Positions 37,773-46,445 are shown, counted from the stretch's first letter. The stretch: DNA of 64,000 bases from Pseudoflavonifractor phocaeensis (GCF_021531815.1 NZ_JADYUM010000008.1:1-64000), one strand, 5' to 3'. The notes: a model not told the origin generated them from the letters alone. Made by a program: numbers and translations.

Positions 37773-38982
37773 GCTGCGCCGGAAATTTATCTGTATCGCC
37801 ATGGCTTCCGTGACCCTGGTCATGCTGCTGATGGCGGTCTCCATCAACGCCATCAATTTTCTGTCCACCGACCATGACCTGGAGCACACCTTGGAACTGA
37901 TCTATGAGAATGAGGGGAATATGCCCCAGCCGTCGCCGCCGGGCAAGCCGGGGCCGAGGCGGGAGGACCGCTTCAGCATGGAGAAACCCTACTCCACCCG
38001 GTATTTTGTCCTGTACTATACGGACTCCGGAGAGTTGCTCCGGGCGGATATGAGGCACATCGCCGCCGTCACGGAGGAGGACGCCGGGACCTATCTGGAG
38101 ATCGCCGGGAGGCAGGGGGAGGGATTCGGATATACAGGAACTTACAAATTTTATGTGGCGGATACCGGCGACCAGTACATGGCGGTTTTTCTGGACTGCT
38201 ACAATGAGTTCCACTCCCTGAGGACTTTTGGCTTCATTTCTCTGCTGGTGGTGGCCGGCGGCGTGGCACTGGTCTTTTTGCTGGTGCTGGTCCTGTCCCG
38301 GCGGGCCATTACCCCTGTGGTCCAAAACGCCGAGAAGCAAAAGCAGTTTATCACAGATGCCAGCCATGAGCTGAAAACGCCCCTTACAGTCATCAATACC
38401 AGCCTGAAGGTGCTGGAGATGGAGACGGGGAGGAGCAAATGGATCGATAAGATCCAGGGCCAGACCGACAAGCTGACCAGATTGGTCAACGATCTGGTGA
38501 CCCTCTCGCGGCTGGATGAGGAGAAGCCGCCCCTGCAGGTCAGCGAGTTCAATCTCAGCACAGCGGTGGAAGAGACGGCGGAATCCTTCCGGGATTTCGC
38601 CGCGGCTCAGGGACACGCGCTGAAAACGGCGGTGGAGCCGGAGCTTTGCTGCCGCGGGGATGAGTACGCGGTCCGGCAATTGATTTCGATTCTGCTGGAC
38701 AATGCCATCAAGTACGCGGACCCTGGGGGAGAGATCCTCCTGTCTTTGGAGAAACGGAAGAAAGGCACCCTGCTGCGGACGGTGAATCCCTGTGCCTCCG
38801 TGGAGGAACAGGAGACGGAGAAGCTGTTTGACCGCTTTTACCGCGGGGACAGGGCGCGGTCCGGCAGCGGCTTCGGTGTGGGCCTGTCCATTGCGCGGAG
38901 CATCGTGGAGGCGCATCGGGGCACGATCACGGCGGACTGTCCGGCTCCAGGGATCATCCGGTTTTCCGTTGCGCTGCGGTGA
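37762..38982 (+). CDS. Membrane sensor histidine kinase
   Basis: 406 residues: membrane helices near 10-32 and 155-178 enclose an extracytoplasmic domain of about 120 residues. The H-box (DASHELKTPLTVI), N-box (LLDNAIKYADPGGEI) and a glycine loop (GSGFGVGLSIARSIVEAHRG) follow. There is no visible PAS, and HAMP is minimal. It should phosphorylate the regulator encoded just before it. Coupling of VTC-DUF4956 with such a pair suggests a signal for surface or spore polymer production (inference). Confidence 0.93.
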   Translation: MIHKLRRKFICIAMASVTLVMLLMAVSINAINFLSTDHDLEHTLELIYENEGNMPQPSPPGKPGPRREDRFSMEKPYSTRYFVLYYTDSGELLRADMRHIAAVTEEDAGTYLEIAGRQGEGFGYTGTYKFYVADTGDQYMAVFLDCYNEFHSLRTFGFISLLVVAGGVALVFLLVLVLSRRAITPVVQNAEKQKQFITDASHELKTPLTVINTSLKVLEMETGRSKWIDKIQGQTDKLTRLVNDLVTLSRLDEEKPPLQVSEFNLSTAVEETAESFRDFAAAQGHALKTAVEPELCCRGDEYAVRQLISILLDNAIKYADPGGEILLSLEKRKKGTLLRTVNPCASVEEQETEKLFDRFYRGDRARSGSGFGVGLSIARSIVEAHRGTITADCPAPGIIRFSVALR

Positions 38983-39052
38983 CGGGCCGGCCTATGCAGA
39001 GCACGCGGGTGCCACGAAACATGGAATGTGTTGTGCACCATGCTGAAAAATC

Positions 39053-39080
39053 TTGACAAATTGATTGGAAGTTGTATCAT
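39053..39080 (+). promoter_or_regulatory. Promoter of the hydrogenase-rubrerythrin gene
   Basis: TTGACA, 16 bases, TATCAT, ending about 50 bases before the ATG. Confidence 0.65.
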
Positions 39081-39132
39081 ATGAATAACTGAAAACGCAT
39101 CGATCCGGATGCTGTTTGAAATGGAGGAGTCG

Positions 39133-41184
39133 ATGATGACACAGCATTTGCCATTGTCAGTTCGTGTGCCCATTGAGGCGGATAACCCCAGCATTTGCCG
39201 GGATGAATCCCGCTGTATCAAGTGCGGGATGTGTAAGGAGGTCTGCACGCAGCAGATCGGCGTGCATGGCACCTATACTCTGGAGGAAACAGGCGGGAAA
39301 GCCATCTGCATCCACTGTGGGCAGTGCGCCAACGTCTGTCCGCCCGCCAGCATCACAGAAGTATACGAGTACCCGGCGGTCCGGGCCGCCGTGAAGGACC
39401 CAGATAAGGTGGTCATCGTCAGCACCTCCCCCTCCGTCCGCGCGGCGCTGGGCGAGGAGTTCGGGATGCCCAAGGGCTCCTTTGTCCAGGGGAAAATGGT
39501 GGCCCTGCTGCGGGCGCTGGGCGCCGACTACGTGCTGGACACCAGCTTCTCCGCCGACCTGACCATCGTGGAGGAGGCCAGCGAGCTGATCCGGCGCATC
39601 ACCACCGGGGACAAGCCTCTGCCCCAGTTCACCAGCTGCTGCCCCGCCTGGGTCAAGTTCGCGGAGACCTATTACCCGGAGCTGCTGCCCAATATCTCCA
39701 CCGCCAAGAGTCCCATCGGGATGCAGGGCCCCACCATCAAGACCTACTTTGCTAAGAAGATGGGCATTGACCCGGAGAAGATCGTCAATGTGGCTCTGAC
39801 CCCCTGCACGGCCAAGAAGTTCGAAATTCGACGCTCCGAGATGAACGCGGCGGGCAAGAAGCTGGGTATCCCCACCATGCGGGACATGGACCAGGTCATC
39901 ACCACCCGGGAGCTGGCTCTGTGGGCCAAGGAGGAGGGAATTGACTTCGCCTCTCTGCCTGACAGCGACTACGACCGCCTGATGGGCGAGGCCTCCGGCG
40001 CGGGCGTCATCTTCGGCAACACCGGCGGCGTCATGGAGGCCGCCCTGCGGACGGCTTACGCCTTTATCACCGGCCAGCAGCCTCCCGAGGCCCTGCTGGA
40101 CCTCCAGCCTGTCCGGGGCTACGACGGCATCCGGGAGGCCAGCCTTGACATCAACGGCATCACGGTGAACGTGGCTGTGGTCTACGGCACGGCCAACGCC
40201 CGGAAGATGATCGAACGGGTGAAGTCCGGCGAGAAGCAGTACCATTTCATCGAGGTCATGACCTGTCCCGGCGGGTGCATCGGCGGCGGCGGTCAACCCC
40301 GGGACATCCTAGCGGACGCGGACGAGACCCGCAGGGCCCGCATCGGCAGTCTGTACCAGCGGGATGCGGACATGAAGCAGCGCCTGAGCCACGAGAACCA
40401 GGAGATCAAGCAAATTTATGAGGATTTCTACGGCCAGCCTTTGAGCGAGCTTGCGGAAAAAATGCTGCACACGGCCTATCTGGACCGGAGCGGCGACTTA
40501 AAACAAGGAGGAGCAACAAAAATGGCAAAGTGGAAATGCAAGGTATGCGGTTACATCTATGAGGGCGAGGAGCTGCCCGCCGACTTCAAGTGCCCGGTCT
40601 GCCGGCAGCCCGCATCCGCCTTTGAGAAGGTGGAGGAGGCTCCCAAGGCCGGTACCTCTCCCTACGCCGGCACCAAGACGGAGAAAAACCTGGAGGAGGC
40701 CTTCGCCGGCGAGAGCCAGGCCCGAAACAAGTACACCTACTTCGCGCTGGTGGCCCAGCGGGAGGGCTATGAGGAACTGGCGGAGTTGTTTTTGAAGACC
40801 GCCCGCAACGAGCAGGAGCACGCCCGGATCTGGTTCCAGGAGCTGGGTCACATCGGCGACACGGCTGAAAATCTGCTGGCCGCCGCTGAAGGTGAGAACT
40901 ATGAGTGGACCGACATGTATGACCGGATGGCCCGTGAGGCGGATGAGGAGGGCTTCCACGACCTGGCGGACCGGTTCCGTATGGTGGGCGCCATTGAGAA
41001 GCGCCATGAGGAGCGCTACCGCAAGCTGCTGGACGACGTGCAGATGAAGCAAGTCTTTGAGAAGAGCGGCCAGACCATGTGGGAGTGCCGCGTCTGCGGC
41101 CACATCGTGGTGGGCACCAAGGCTCCCGAGGTGTGCCCCGTGTGCAAGTACAGCCAGGCATATTTTGAGGTACATAAGATCTGA
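39133..41184 (+). CDS. [FeFe]-hydrogenase fused to rubredoxin-rubrerythrin-rubredoxin
   Basis: 683 residues in one open frame. Residues 28-72 carry two 4Fe-4S clusters ([22 protein letters not shown]). The H-cluster domain follows with all expected cysteines: TSCCPAW (169-170), TPCTAKK (225) and [14 protein letters not shown] (378, 382). From residue 464 there is a rubredoxin ([14 protein letters not shown]), a ferritin-like diiron domain with ExxH motifs ([18 protein letters not shown]), and a second rubredoxin ([13 protein letters not shown]). Modular hydrogenases with rubrerythrin are known in Clostridia. The join KQGGATK is encoded by a perfect ribosome site, so the two may have been separate genes. 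Reducing H2O2 or O2 with H2 electrons is plausible (inference). Start: ATG 39133 after GGAGG. Confidence 0.9.
   Translation: MMTQHLPLSVRVPIEADNPSICRDESRCIKCGMCKEVCTQQIGVHGTYTLEETGGKAICIHCGQCANVCPPASITEVYEYPAVRAAVKDPDKVVIVSTSPSVRAALGEEFGMPKGSFVQGKMVALLRALGADYVLDTSFSADLTIVEEASELIRRITTGDKPLPQFTSCCPAWVKFAETYYPELLPNISTAKSPIGMQGPTIKTYFAKKMGIDPEKIVNVALTPCTAKKFEIRRSEMNAAGKKLGIPTMRDMDQVITTRELALWAKEEGIDFASLPDSDYDRLMGEASGAGVIFGNTGGVMEAALRTAYAFITGQQPPEALLDLQPVRGYDGIREASLDINGITVNVAVVYGTANARKMIERVKSGEKQYHFIEVMTCPGGCIGGGGQPRDILADADETRRARIGSLYQRDADMKQRLSHENQEIKQIYEDFYGQPLSELAEKMLHTAYLDRSGDLKQGGATKMAKWKCKVCGYIYEGEELPADFKCPVCRQPASAFEKVEEAPKAGTSPYAGTKTEKNLEEAFAGESQARNKYTYFALVAQREGYEELAELFLKTARNEQEHARIWFQELGHIGDTAENLLAAAEGENYEWTDMYDRMAREADEEGFHDLADRFRMVGAIEKRHEERYRKLLDDVQMKQVFEKSGQTMWECRVCGHIVVGTKAPEVCPVCKYSQAYFEVHKI
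40505..40524 (+). promoter_or_regulatory. Internal ribosome-binding site and ATG of rubrerythrin
   Basis: AAGGAGGAG at 40505-40513 stands 8 bases before ATG at 40522, inside the hydrogenase-rubrerythrin frame. It would allow a separate 220-residue rubrerythrin (40522-41184). One base off frame, ACT TAA at 40495-40500 would end a stand-alone hydrogenase. Confidence 0.75.
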
Positions 41185-41250
41185 GTTCCGGGGCAAATGC
41201 TGACGGCCCCATTCCCTTGGAACTTGATGTCCGGGAAGATGCAATTTGAG

Positions 41251-41289
41251 AAAACCACCGGTTCCCATATAGGGGACCGGTGGTTTTCC
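41251..41289 (+). terminator. Terminator of the hydrogenase-rubrerythrin gene
   Basis: AAAACCACCGGTTCCC with its complement GGGGACCGGTGGTTTT around an ATATA loop, followed by CCTGC. Confidence 0.8.
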
Positions 41290-41350
41290 TGCTTCTCAGT
41301 GTGTCCATGCTGGCCGCAAAGACCGCAAAGGTTGAAACCAAATGAAAACA

Positions 41351-41379
41351 TTGCGCAGCTCCTGGCCTGTTGTTATAAT
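41351..41379 (+). promoter_or_regulatory. Promoter of the Mrr-STAND gene
   Basis: TTGCGC, 17 bases, TATAAT, 35 bases before the ATG. Confidence 0.6.
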
Positions 41380-41414
41380 GAGATCATCAACTGAAGCTGG
41401 GCCGGAGGTAAGCT

Positions 41415-43880
41415 ATGCTGAATTTTTTTGCACTGACGTCAGATGAATTTGCGGCTCTCTCCCGGGATATTTTACAAAGATTTCTGGGAAAGCCGTTTTT
41501 TCTCACCGATGGTTCGCATGACAGCGGAGCGGATTTCATAGACGTTCCCGGCAGGCGCGCGACCGTAGGCCAAGCCAAGCACTACATCACGACTCCGGTG
41601 GACAAGCTGTTTCGCGATCTGCGGCGGGAGCAGGAGCACATACGGGAATTGCAGCCGGAAGCCTACTATTTATTCCTTTCTAAAGACTTGACCGCTCCAC
41701 GTTTGGAAGAAGCCGTTGCTCTTTTTCAAGGGCTTACTGTGTTTGATCTCGATCATGTTTTCACACTGAGCCGCATCAACGATTTGCTCCAGAAAAGATC
41801 TTATCGGGATATTTTGGAACAGTACCCCAGGCTCTGGAACTTTTCTATGGAGAACCTGAATCGGGCCCTGTATAAAAATGTTGATTTTGACACCAAGGAA
41901 ATGCTCCTGGGGATTCAGACCTGCAGTGAATTTGTGCCGACCGAGAGCTATTGTGCATGTATGGAACAGCTGGAGCAGGGGCACGTGGTTCTTCTCCAGG
42001 GCTTGCCGGGCACAGGAAAGACCATGCTCTCACGACGGGCCGCATTGGAACTGGCACAGCGGGGCTACCGGGTGCATTACACAACGGACGGCAATATACG
42101 GGACATAAAAAGTGTGCTCTCCAATGACGATACACCGGAATTGATCCTGTTTGATGATTTTCTTGGGCAATTGTACGTTTCCTTGGATATGAGCCGTGCC
42201 AAGGAGCTGGAAACACTGCTTGGTTTTGTGCGGCGCAACAAAGCCAAGCGGCTGCTGTTAAACTCCCGGGTTACCGTGCTCCAGGAAGCGGAGCGAAAAA
42301 TCCCTCTCTTTGCCCGTATCCTTTCCGGAATTACCCGCATCAGTACCGATCACCTGACAGAACTGGAAAAAGCGCGGATCCTCCGAAGTCATTTCAAAAA
42401 GTACTGCGCTGACTGTCCCAATGTTTTCCGGCCTTTTGTTTCGGAACAGCTATATTGGAAAACCATCCGGCACCGGAATTTTAATCCGCGCATCATCAGC
42501 ATGATACCCGCTCTCCTGCGGGAAACCCGGGATCCCGAGACATTCTGCATGCGATTTCAAAGATTGCTTGACGATCCGGAGATGATCTGGAAACAGGAAT
42601 TCGAAGAAAACCTTCGCCCAGAGGACAGAGTGTTGTTGACTACGCTTTATTCTCTAACGAATACCCAGGTGGATGTGGAACTGCTGAAAACTTGCTATGC
42701 GGCGCGCATGAAAAATATGCCTGAAATCGACAGTACCGTCAACCATCTGGAAAATGCATTAACACGGCTGAACCGCTCTATGATCCGCCAGGTTTGGGGC
42801 GAGACGCGGAACATCTCAGTTCTCAATCCATCCGTCAATGATTTCCTTCACTCGTATATTTGCCATCATCCATTGGAACAAGAGGCCATCGTTGCCTCTG
42901 CCGTATACTTTGAGCAAATAGATAAGATTTTGCACCAACAGACTCCATCTGCGGATTTCCAAAATCCGTCGCTGTTATCTGAAGTGATCGCAAAGAAGGT
43001 GCAGGACCATTCGATTTTAAACCTTCGTTTTTTGAACCAGGCACAGCTGGGCAACATCTTGGCCTGCTTTTGCGTCATACAGCGCCCCGTCCAAGATCAT
43101 ATCTACCGGGAGCAATTTTTAAAATTGCTTCGGGAGGGCCTGGTAAGTTGCTCCAAGCCCTTTGCTCTAAGAAGCTGCCTGGCTTATATCCGCCCGCTAT
43201 TCTCGCAGCCGCTGTACACCTATTATCAGATAAACCGTCAATTGGCCGACCATAAATTTGTATCCGCGCTGGTACATGGCTATTATTCTTCCAGTGAAGA
43301 GCTGTTTCAAGCATTGACGCTTTTTTGGTCTGCCCTGACAGCGTCTGAACCGGAGTATCAGTATGATGTGCAGTCCTTTTCCCGGGAAGCAACAGAACGC
43401 GCAGAGGAACTGCTGCTGGGAGAATTTGGTGATTTTCAAAGGTTTGTATTGGATGTGTATGATGACACCGGGTTCGAACGTATGGTGCGGGAAACCGATG
43501 CCCATATGCATCCGGATGATATCATAGATTACCTGGAAAATGAGGTGGCCAGCTTCCTTGAGAATGACCTTACAGAACAGTTTATTGCGTATGTAATGTG
43601 CGCCGTCCGTGAAGTTTTGGAAGGACAGCCCTGGTTCAGCGGAAAAATCAGTTTAACGGAGGATGCCGTTCTGATTGACCAAAATATTTGGGGAGAAGTG
43701 GAGATCATGATCGACAATGCCATGTGCGAAGTGCTGTCAGAGGCAGATTACGATTCCTATACCGCCCGCCGACGGGAGCAGCGGCATAGTTTTTATCTGG
43801 ACAATACCCTCAATTCTGATCGGTATGAGTCCAATTCGAAACAGTACAACGCCCAGATCCGAGCCATATTCGAGGAATGA
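41415..43880 (+). CDS. Mrr-type nuclease fused to STAND NTPase (candidate anti-phage protein)
   Basis: 821 residues. The N-terminal ~110 residues look like an Mrr-type PD-(D/E)xK nuclease: D40 in HDSGADFID and Q53-x-K55 in VGQAKHY, preceded by FAALSRDIL. A P-loop NTPase follows with Walker A GLPGTGKT (196-203) and Walker B LILFDDF (243-249), of the nSTAND3-like type. The last 450 residues are helical repeats without a family I recognise. Nuclease-STAND proteins such as the Avs systems sense phage proteins and degrade DNA. This gene is single, AT-richer than its neighbours, with its own promoter. The defence role is inference; a regulatory STAND or a housekeeping nuclease is possible. GGAGGTAAG precedes the ATG. 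Confidence 0.85.
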   Translation: MLNFFALTSDEFAALSRDILQRFLGKPFFLTDGSHDSGADFIDVPGRRATVGQAKHYITTPVDKLFRDLRREQEHIRELQPEAYYLFLSKDLTAPRLEEAVALFQGLTVFDLDHVFTLSRINDLLQKRSYRDILEQYPRLWNFSMENLNRALYKNVDFDTKEMLLGIQTCSEFVPTESYCACMEQLEQGHVVLLQGLPGTGKTMLSRRAALELAQRGYRVHYTTDGNIRDIKSVLSNDDTPELILFDDFLGQLYVSLDMSRAKELETLLGFVRRNKAKRLLLNSRVTVLQEAERKIPLFARILSGITRISTDHLTELEKARILRSHFKKYCADCPNVFRPFVSEQLYWKTIRHRNFNPRIISMIPALLRETRDPETFCMRFQRLLDDPEMIWKQEFEENLRPEDRVLLTTLYSLTNTQVDVELLKTCYAARMKNMPEIDSTVNHLENALTRLNRSMIRQVWGETRNISVLNPSVNDFLHSYICHHPLEQEAIVASAVYFEQIDKILHQQTPSADFQNPSLLSEVIAKKVQDHSILNLRFLNQAQLGNILACFCVIQRPVQDHIYREQFLKLLREGLVSCSKPFALRSCLAYIRPLFSQPLYTYYQINRQLADHKFVSALVHGYYSSSEELFQALTLFWSALTASEPEYQYDVQSFSREATERAEELLLGEFGDFQRFVLDVYDDTGFERMVRETDAHMHPDDIIDYLENEVASFLENDLTEQFIAYVMCAVREVLEGQPWFSGKISLTEDAVLIDQNIWGEVEIMIDNAMCEVLSEADYDSYTARRREQRHSFYLDNTLNSDRYESNSKQYNAQIRAIFEE

Positions 43881-43986
43881 GGTTCAAAAATGTGTGGCGG
43901 GCTGTTTTTGCATCTTGTATACCGTTTGCATGGAAAAAGAAAGCGTGAGCAGTTTCGAACACAGGCTTTCAGGTCTGCACCCAAAA

Positions 43987-44021
43987 CCAAATTACAACCC
44001 AGCGAAGCGGTTGTGATTTGG
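43987..44021. repeat. Palindromic repeat, copy 2
   Basis: Arms CCAAATTACAACC and GGTTGTGATTTGG (one mismatch) around CAGCGAAGC. It lies 20 bases downstream of the tRNA-Leu terminator, in the minus-strand direction. Confidence 0.75.
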
Positions 44022-44040
44022 ATGAGCGCGCGCTTACTTT

Positions 44041-44080
44041 AAAAAAAAGTCGGAGCAAGCGATATGCAGCTTGCTCCGAC
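44041..44080 (-). terminator. Terminator of tRNA-Leu
   Basis: A perfect GTCGGAGCAAGC stem, then eight T on the minus strand, starting 5 bases after the encoded CCA. Confidence 0.9.
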
Positions 44081-44084
44081 GTGG

Positions 44085-44169
44085 TGGTGCGGGCATGGGG
44101 ACTCGAACCCCAACGCCGGAAAGCACGAGAACCTAAATCTCGCATGTCTACCAATTCCATCATGCCCGC
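44085..44169 (-). tRNA. tRNA-Leu(UAG)
   Basis: 85 bases with encoded CCA. The acceptor GCGGGCA pairs with TGCCCGC; the anticodon arm CGAGA-TTTAGGT-TCTCG gives anticodon TAG. A long variable arm (TGCTTTCCGGCG) marks it as class II, and the T arm is TGGGG-TTCGAGT-CCCCA. Confidence 0.97.
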
Positions 44170-44233
44170 AAATATGAGCGGCAGGGTTACCTGCCGCTAT
44201 TTGATTGCCTAAATACCCAATCAGTTAAGTGTT

Positions 44234-44262
44234 ATAATACACAAATTGCGTTTGAAAGTCAA
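44234..44262 (-). promoter_or_regulatory. Promoter of tRNA-Leu
   Basis: On the minus strand TTGACT, 17 bases, TATTAT, about 60 bases before the tRNA. Confidence 0.75.
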
Positions 44263-44354
44263 TGCAGGAGATAGGGTTTCCAAGCTGGCCCCAGTAAATT
44301 TTTAATGGGAGAATCGTGGGCTTGGATCGGGTTGAAACGAAATGATACTGAAGA

Positions 44355-44393
44355 AACAAAATGAAAGAGGATGCCTGGCTTGGCAGGCATCCT
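44355..44393 (-). terminator. Terminator of trmB
   Basis: AAGGATGCCTGCC/GGCAGGCATCCTT-type stem, followed on the minus strand by CTTTCATTTTG. Confidence 0.75.
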
Positions 44394-44425
44394 TCTGAGA
44401 CAGGTGATCTGGCGGAAGGTCTCGG

Positions 44426-45148
44426 TTACTCTGCAGGAGATTCTTGCGCTTTGACATTACGCCGCGACAAGTCGGGACCTGCAATCGGTTGAAATTCCGG
44501 TTCCGGCTCCAAATGTTCCTTGGTTGCAACACAGCGGTTAATGGGTGTGCCAATACTATGGAATTTTTCCTCGTAATCGGTCATGACCCCCCGAATCCCG
44601 TTCTTGTGGAGATCACGGGTTACTTGGGAAAGCGTGTAGCCTGCTTTCGGAAATTGAAACAGGGAATACTCAAATAAATCGTGATTGTCTGTTTTAAAAT
44701 GAATCTCGCCGCCATCCCGTAAAATACCGCGGTAAAGAACCAAAAAATTCTTGTGGGTCAGGCGCCGGCGGGCGTGGTGATTAGAGGGCCACGGATCGCA
44801 GAAGTTGATATACAATAGGTCTACTTCGCCGGGAGCGAAATATTGACGCAGGAGAGCGGCATCGCCGTCAATGAAGAAGACGTTGTTTAAGTCCTTTTCA
44901 CGGCAACGTTCCATGGCTATAACCATGGCATCTGGTACACGTTCTACAGCAATATACAGCGCTTGGGGGTTTTGTTGTGCCGTCTCTGCGGTAAAACGGC
45001 CTTTGCCGCATCCTAATTCTAGACGTAATTCTTTCGCATCCGGTTTCAAGTCACGCCAACGGCCACGGTAATCCATCGGGGAGGTAATTAAAATGTTGCT
45101 GCATTTTTCCATTCTTTGTGCAAGGTTTGGCTTTTTTCTCATCCGCAT
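44426..45148 (-). CDS. trmB: tRNA (guanosine-46-N7)-methyltransferase
   Basis: 240 residues, a complete TrmB. The SAM loop is ELGCGKGRFTAETA; FCDPWPSNHHARRRLTHKNFL and HFKTDNHDLFEYSL are diagnostic for the family. It methylates G46 in the variable loop of tRNA. GAGGTGACC precedes the ATG. The 20-residue C-terminal extension after CVATKEHL looks unstructured. Confidence 0.96.
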   Translation of the reverse strand: MRMRKKPNLAQRMEKCSNILITSPMDYRGRWRDLKPDAKELRLELGCGKGRFTAETAQQNPQALYIAVERVPDAMVIAMERCREKDLNNVFFIDGDAALLRQYFAPGEVDLLYINFCDPWPSNHHARRRLTHKNFLVLYRGILRDGGEIHFKTDNHDLFEYSLFQFPKAGYTLSQVTRDLHKNGIRGVMTDYEEKFHSIGTPINRCVATKEHLEPEPEFQPIAGPDLSRRNVKAQESPAE

Positions 45149-45204
45149 AAAAGGTCACCTCATTGCTTTCAGGTAAATTGTATATTAACACAGGAAAGGA
45201 ATAC

Positions 45205-45233
45205 TTGCAATCGATTCCAAAATATACTATACT
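45205..45233 (+). promoter_or_regulatory. Promoter of the candidate RNA
   Basis: TTGCAA, 17 bases, TATACT. No gene follows for about 390 bases other than the tRNA-Pro. Confidence 0.55.
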
Positions 45234-45239
45234 AAGCAA

Positions 45240-45523
45240 TAATCTAGAATCTGACTGTAAGGCTGGTCGGGGAAGAATGCTCGAAGATCAGGATAAATGC
45301 ATCAGGGAAGCCTAAGTTAGCGTCCCATGGCCGAGCAGAAAACATGTAACCGGGCCTGCCGTAGTTGGCAGTATGATTGTGTATACGCCAAGCCGGATGA
45401 GAACTAGCTCATCGGGCGCAGATGGTAGCATGGGTGGTTTGGGAGCATAGGCCTGTCTATCCACGATAGGAACGGCTAAAGTCCGGAAGCCCTTGAAACA
45501 CGGGACTTTGCGGGATTTTTCCA
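45240..45523 (+). ncRNA. Candidate structured non-coding RNA
   Basis: About 280 bases bounded by a promoter and a terminator-like end. No frame gives a protein with a ribosome site. Perfect short hairpins follow one another: CTGCC/GGCAG (45357-45372), GATGAG/CTCATC (45397-45414), CTATC/GATAG (45457-45469) and AAAGTCC/GGACTTT (45478-45511), the last followed by GCGGGATTTTT. It lacks the conserved cores of RNase P, tmRNA and SRP RNA. It could be a regulatory RNA or a decayed mobile fragment. Beyond it, 45524-45583 holds one copy of a 27-bp repeat. Confidence 0.4.
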
Positions 45524-45549
45524 GGCAGCAAAGCAAGAAGAAAAACCTC

Positions 45550-45576
45550 TTTGACCACATAAATGACCACAGACAG
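45550..45576. repeat. 27-bp direct repeat, left copy (island boundary candidate)
   Basis: TTTGACCACATAAATGACCA plus CAGACAG is found here and, identically, at 51331-51357. The copies enclose 5.75 kb that includes tRNA-Pro and the SirTM-macrodomain to EFR1 genes. Confidence 0.8.
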
Positions 45577-45583
45577 GAAAAAC

Positions 45584-45612
45584 TTTCAATCGCACGATTT
45601 TCGTGCTATAAT
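45584..45612 (+). promoter_or_regulatory. Promoter of tRNA-Pro
   Basis: TTTCAA, 17 bases, TATAAT, ending 16 bases before the tRNA. Confidence 0.65.
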
Positions 45613-45628
45613 CATGACAGCAAAATAT

Positions 45629-45704
45629 CCGGGTGTAGCCCAGTTGGTAGGGCGCCACATTTGGGATGTGGAAGCCGCGCGTTCGAGTCGCGCCACTCGG
45701 ACCA
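45629..45704 (+). tRNA. tRNA-Pro(UGG)
   Basis: 76 bases with encoded CCA. Acceptor CCGGGTG pairs with CACTCGG; anticodon arm CCACA-TTTGGGA-TGTGG gives TGG; T arm GCGCG-TTCGAGT-CGCGC. Confidence 0.97.
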
Positions 45705-45706
45705 AC

Positions 45707-45750
45707 CCCCTCTGAAATCGGATGATTGATGATTTCAGAGGGTTTTCTTT
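45707..45750 (+). terminator. Terminator of tRNA-Pro
   Basis: CCCTCTGAAATC/GATTTCAGAGGG stem with a 10-base loop, then TTTTCTTTG. Its tail merges with the first copy of the TTTCTTTG-type repeat. Confidence 0.9.
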
Positions 45751-45775
45751 GTTTATTGCGGCGCAGAATTTGAGG
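45744..45775. repeat. TTTCTTTG-type repeat, copies at three island positions
   Basis: TTTCTTTGTTTATTGC, a short gap, then CGCA and TTTGAG occurs here, at 46642-46676 (one base different in the first block) and at 51174-51210. The copies lie at the borders of gene blocks, so they look like past integration sites. Confidence 0.6.
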
Positions 45776-45885
45776 ATACTTGTCGGCTTGAATTGTTAAA
45801 ACCGAAATCACAATATATAGTGCTATCGATGTATATCAGATTGAAAATATTGTTCAAATATGATATAAAATAGGAGGTATGGTAG

Positions 45886-46272
45886 ATGTCAGAAATTAAT
45901 CTTTCTGAGTTGTATTCTAACATGCAAGCTGAAATGCTACAGACTCTTCGTACTGGTGCAGCTGCATTTACACATCCAGGAACTAAAGGTGACAACACAG
46001 AGGTCAATTGGATTAACTGGTTTGCTAAATATCTGCCCTCCCGATATGCAGTTGACAAAGCTGTTATCATTGACTCTACCGGGAGATGTAGCAATCAAAT
46101 CGATTTGGTGATTTATGATGCACAGTATTCGTATCTGGTATTTCACCATCAAGATAGCAAGCTAATCTGGATTTTGTGTCGGTGTGCTGTGGATCTGCTG
46201 ACTCCCATTCTGTCGGCGAGCTGTCCGATAGGTATGTTCTCGATAATACCCATAAACAAAGCTGCCATTTGA
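45886..46272 (+). pseudogene. Truncated DUF6602-like gene
   Basis: An ATG with AGGAGG upstream opens a 128-residue frame. Residues about 25-85 (HPGTKGDNTEVNWINWFAKYLPSRY..DSTGRCSNQIDLVIYDAQYSYLVF) match the start of DUF6602 domains, which resemble nucleases. After position ~46155 the similarity stops and the frame runs into transposase-type sequence read on the opposite strand. The rest of the gene is missing. It may have belonged to a defence or plasmid gene. Confidence 0.7.
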
Positions 46273-46445
46273 TTTCTGGTCAGTCAGGTGTCTGGGTGTT
46301 CGGAGAGAGCGAAGGCCTTTCCACAGTCTTTACATATCATCCGTATGCTACCCTTACTGGTCGTCCCATGTTTCTTGATACGAATGCTTCCACAATGCCT
46401 GCAAGCGGCTATAATTTCTTCTTCCTTGGTGTTTTATGTTCCGAC
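46150..46445 (-). pseudogene. Fragment of an IS1595-like transposase
   Basis: The minus strand encodes a zinc ribbon, CRHCGSIRIKKHG..SIRMICKDCGKAF, then, after an in-frame TGA, the helix-turn-helix MGIIENIPIGQLADRMGVSR followed by STAHRHKI. The order and spacing fit an IS1595/ISXO2-type transposase N-terminus. The DDE catalytic part is absent. The fragment abuts the broken DUF6602 gene. Confidence 0.7.

Noticed and set aside
45240-45523. RNase P RNA, tmRNA, SRP RNA or T-box
   Set aside because: A piece (TATCCACGATAGGAACGGCT) resembles the RNase P 3' region, but the GAGGAAAGTCC core is absent. SRP and tmRNA ends and the T-box sequence AGGGTGGNACCGCG are also absent.
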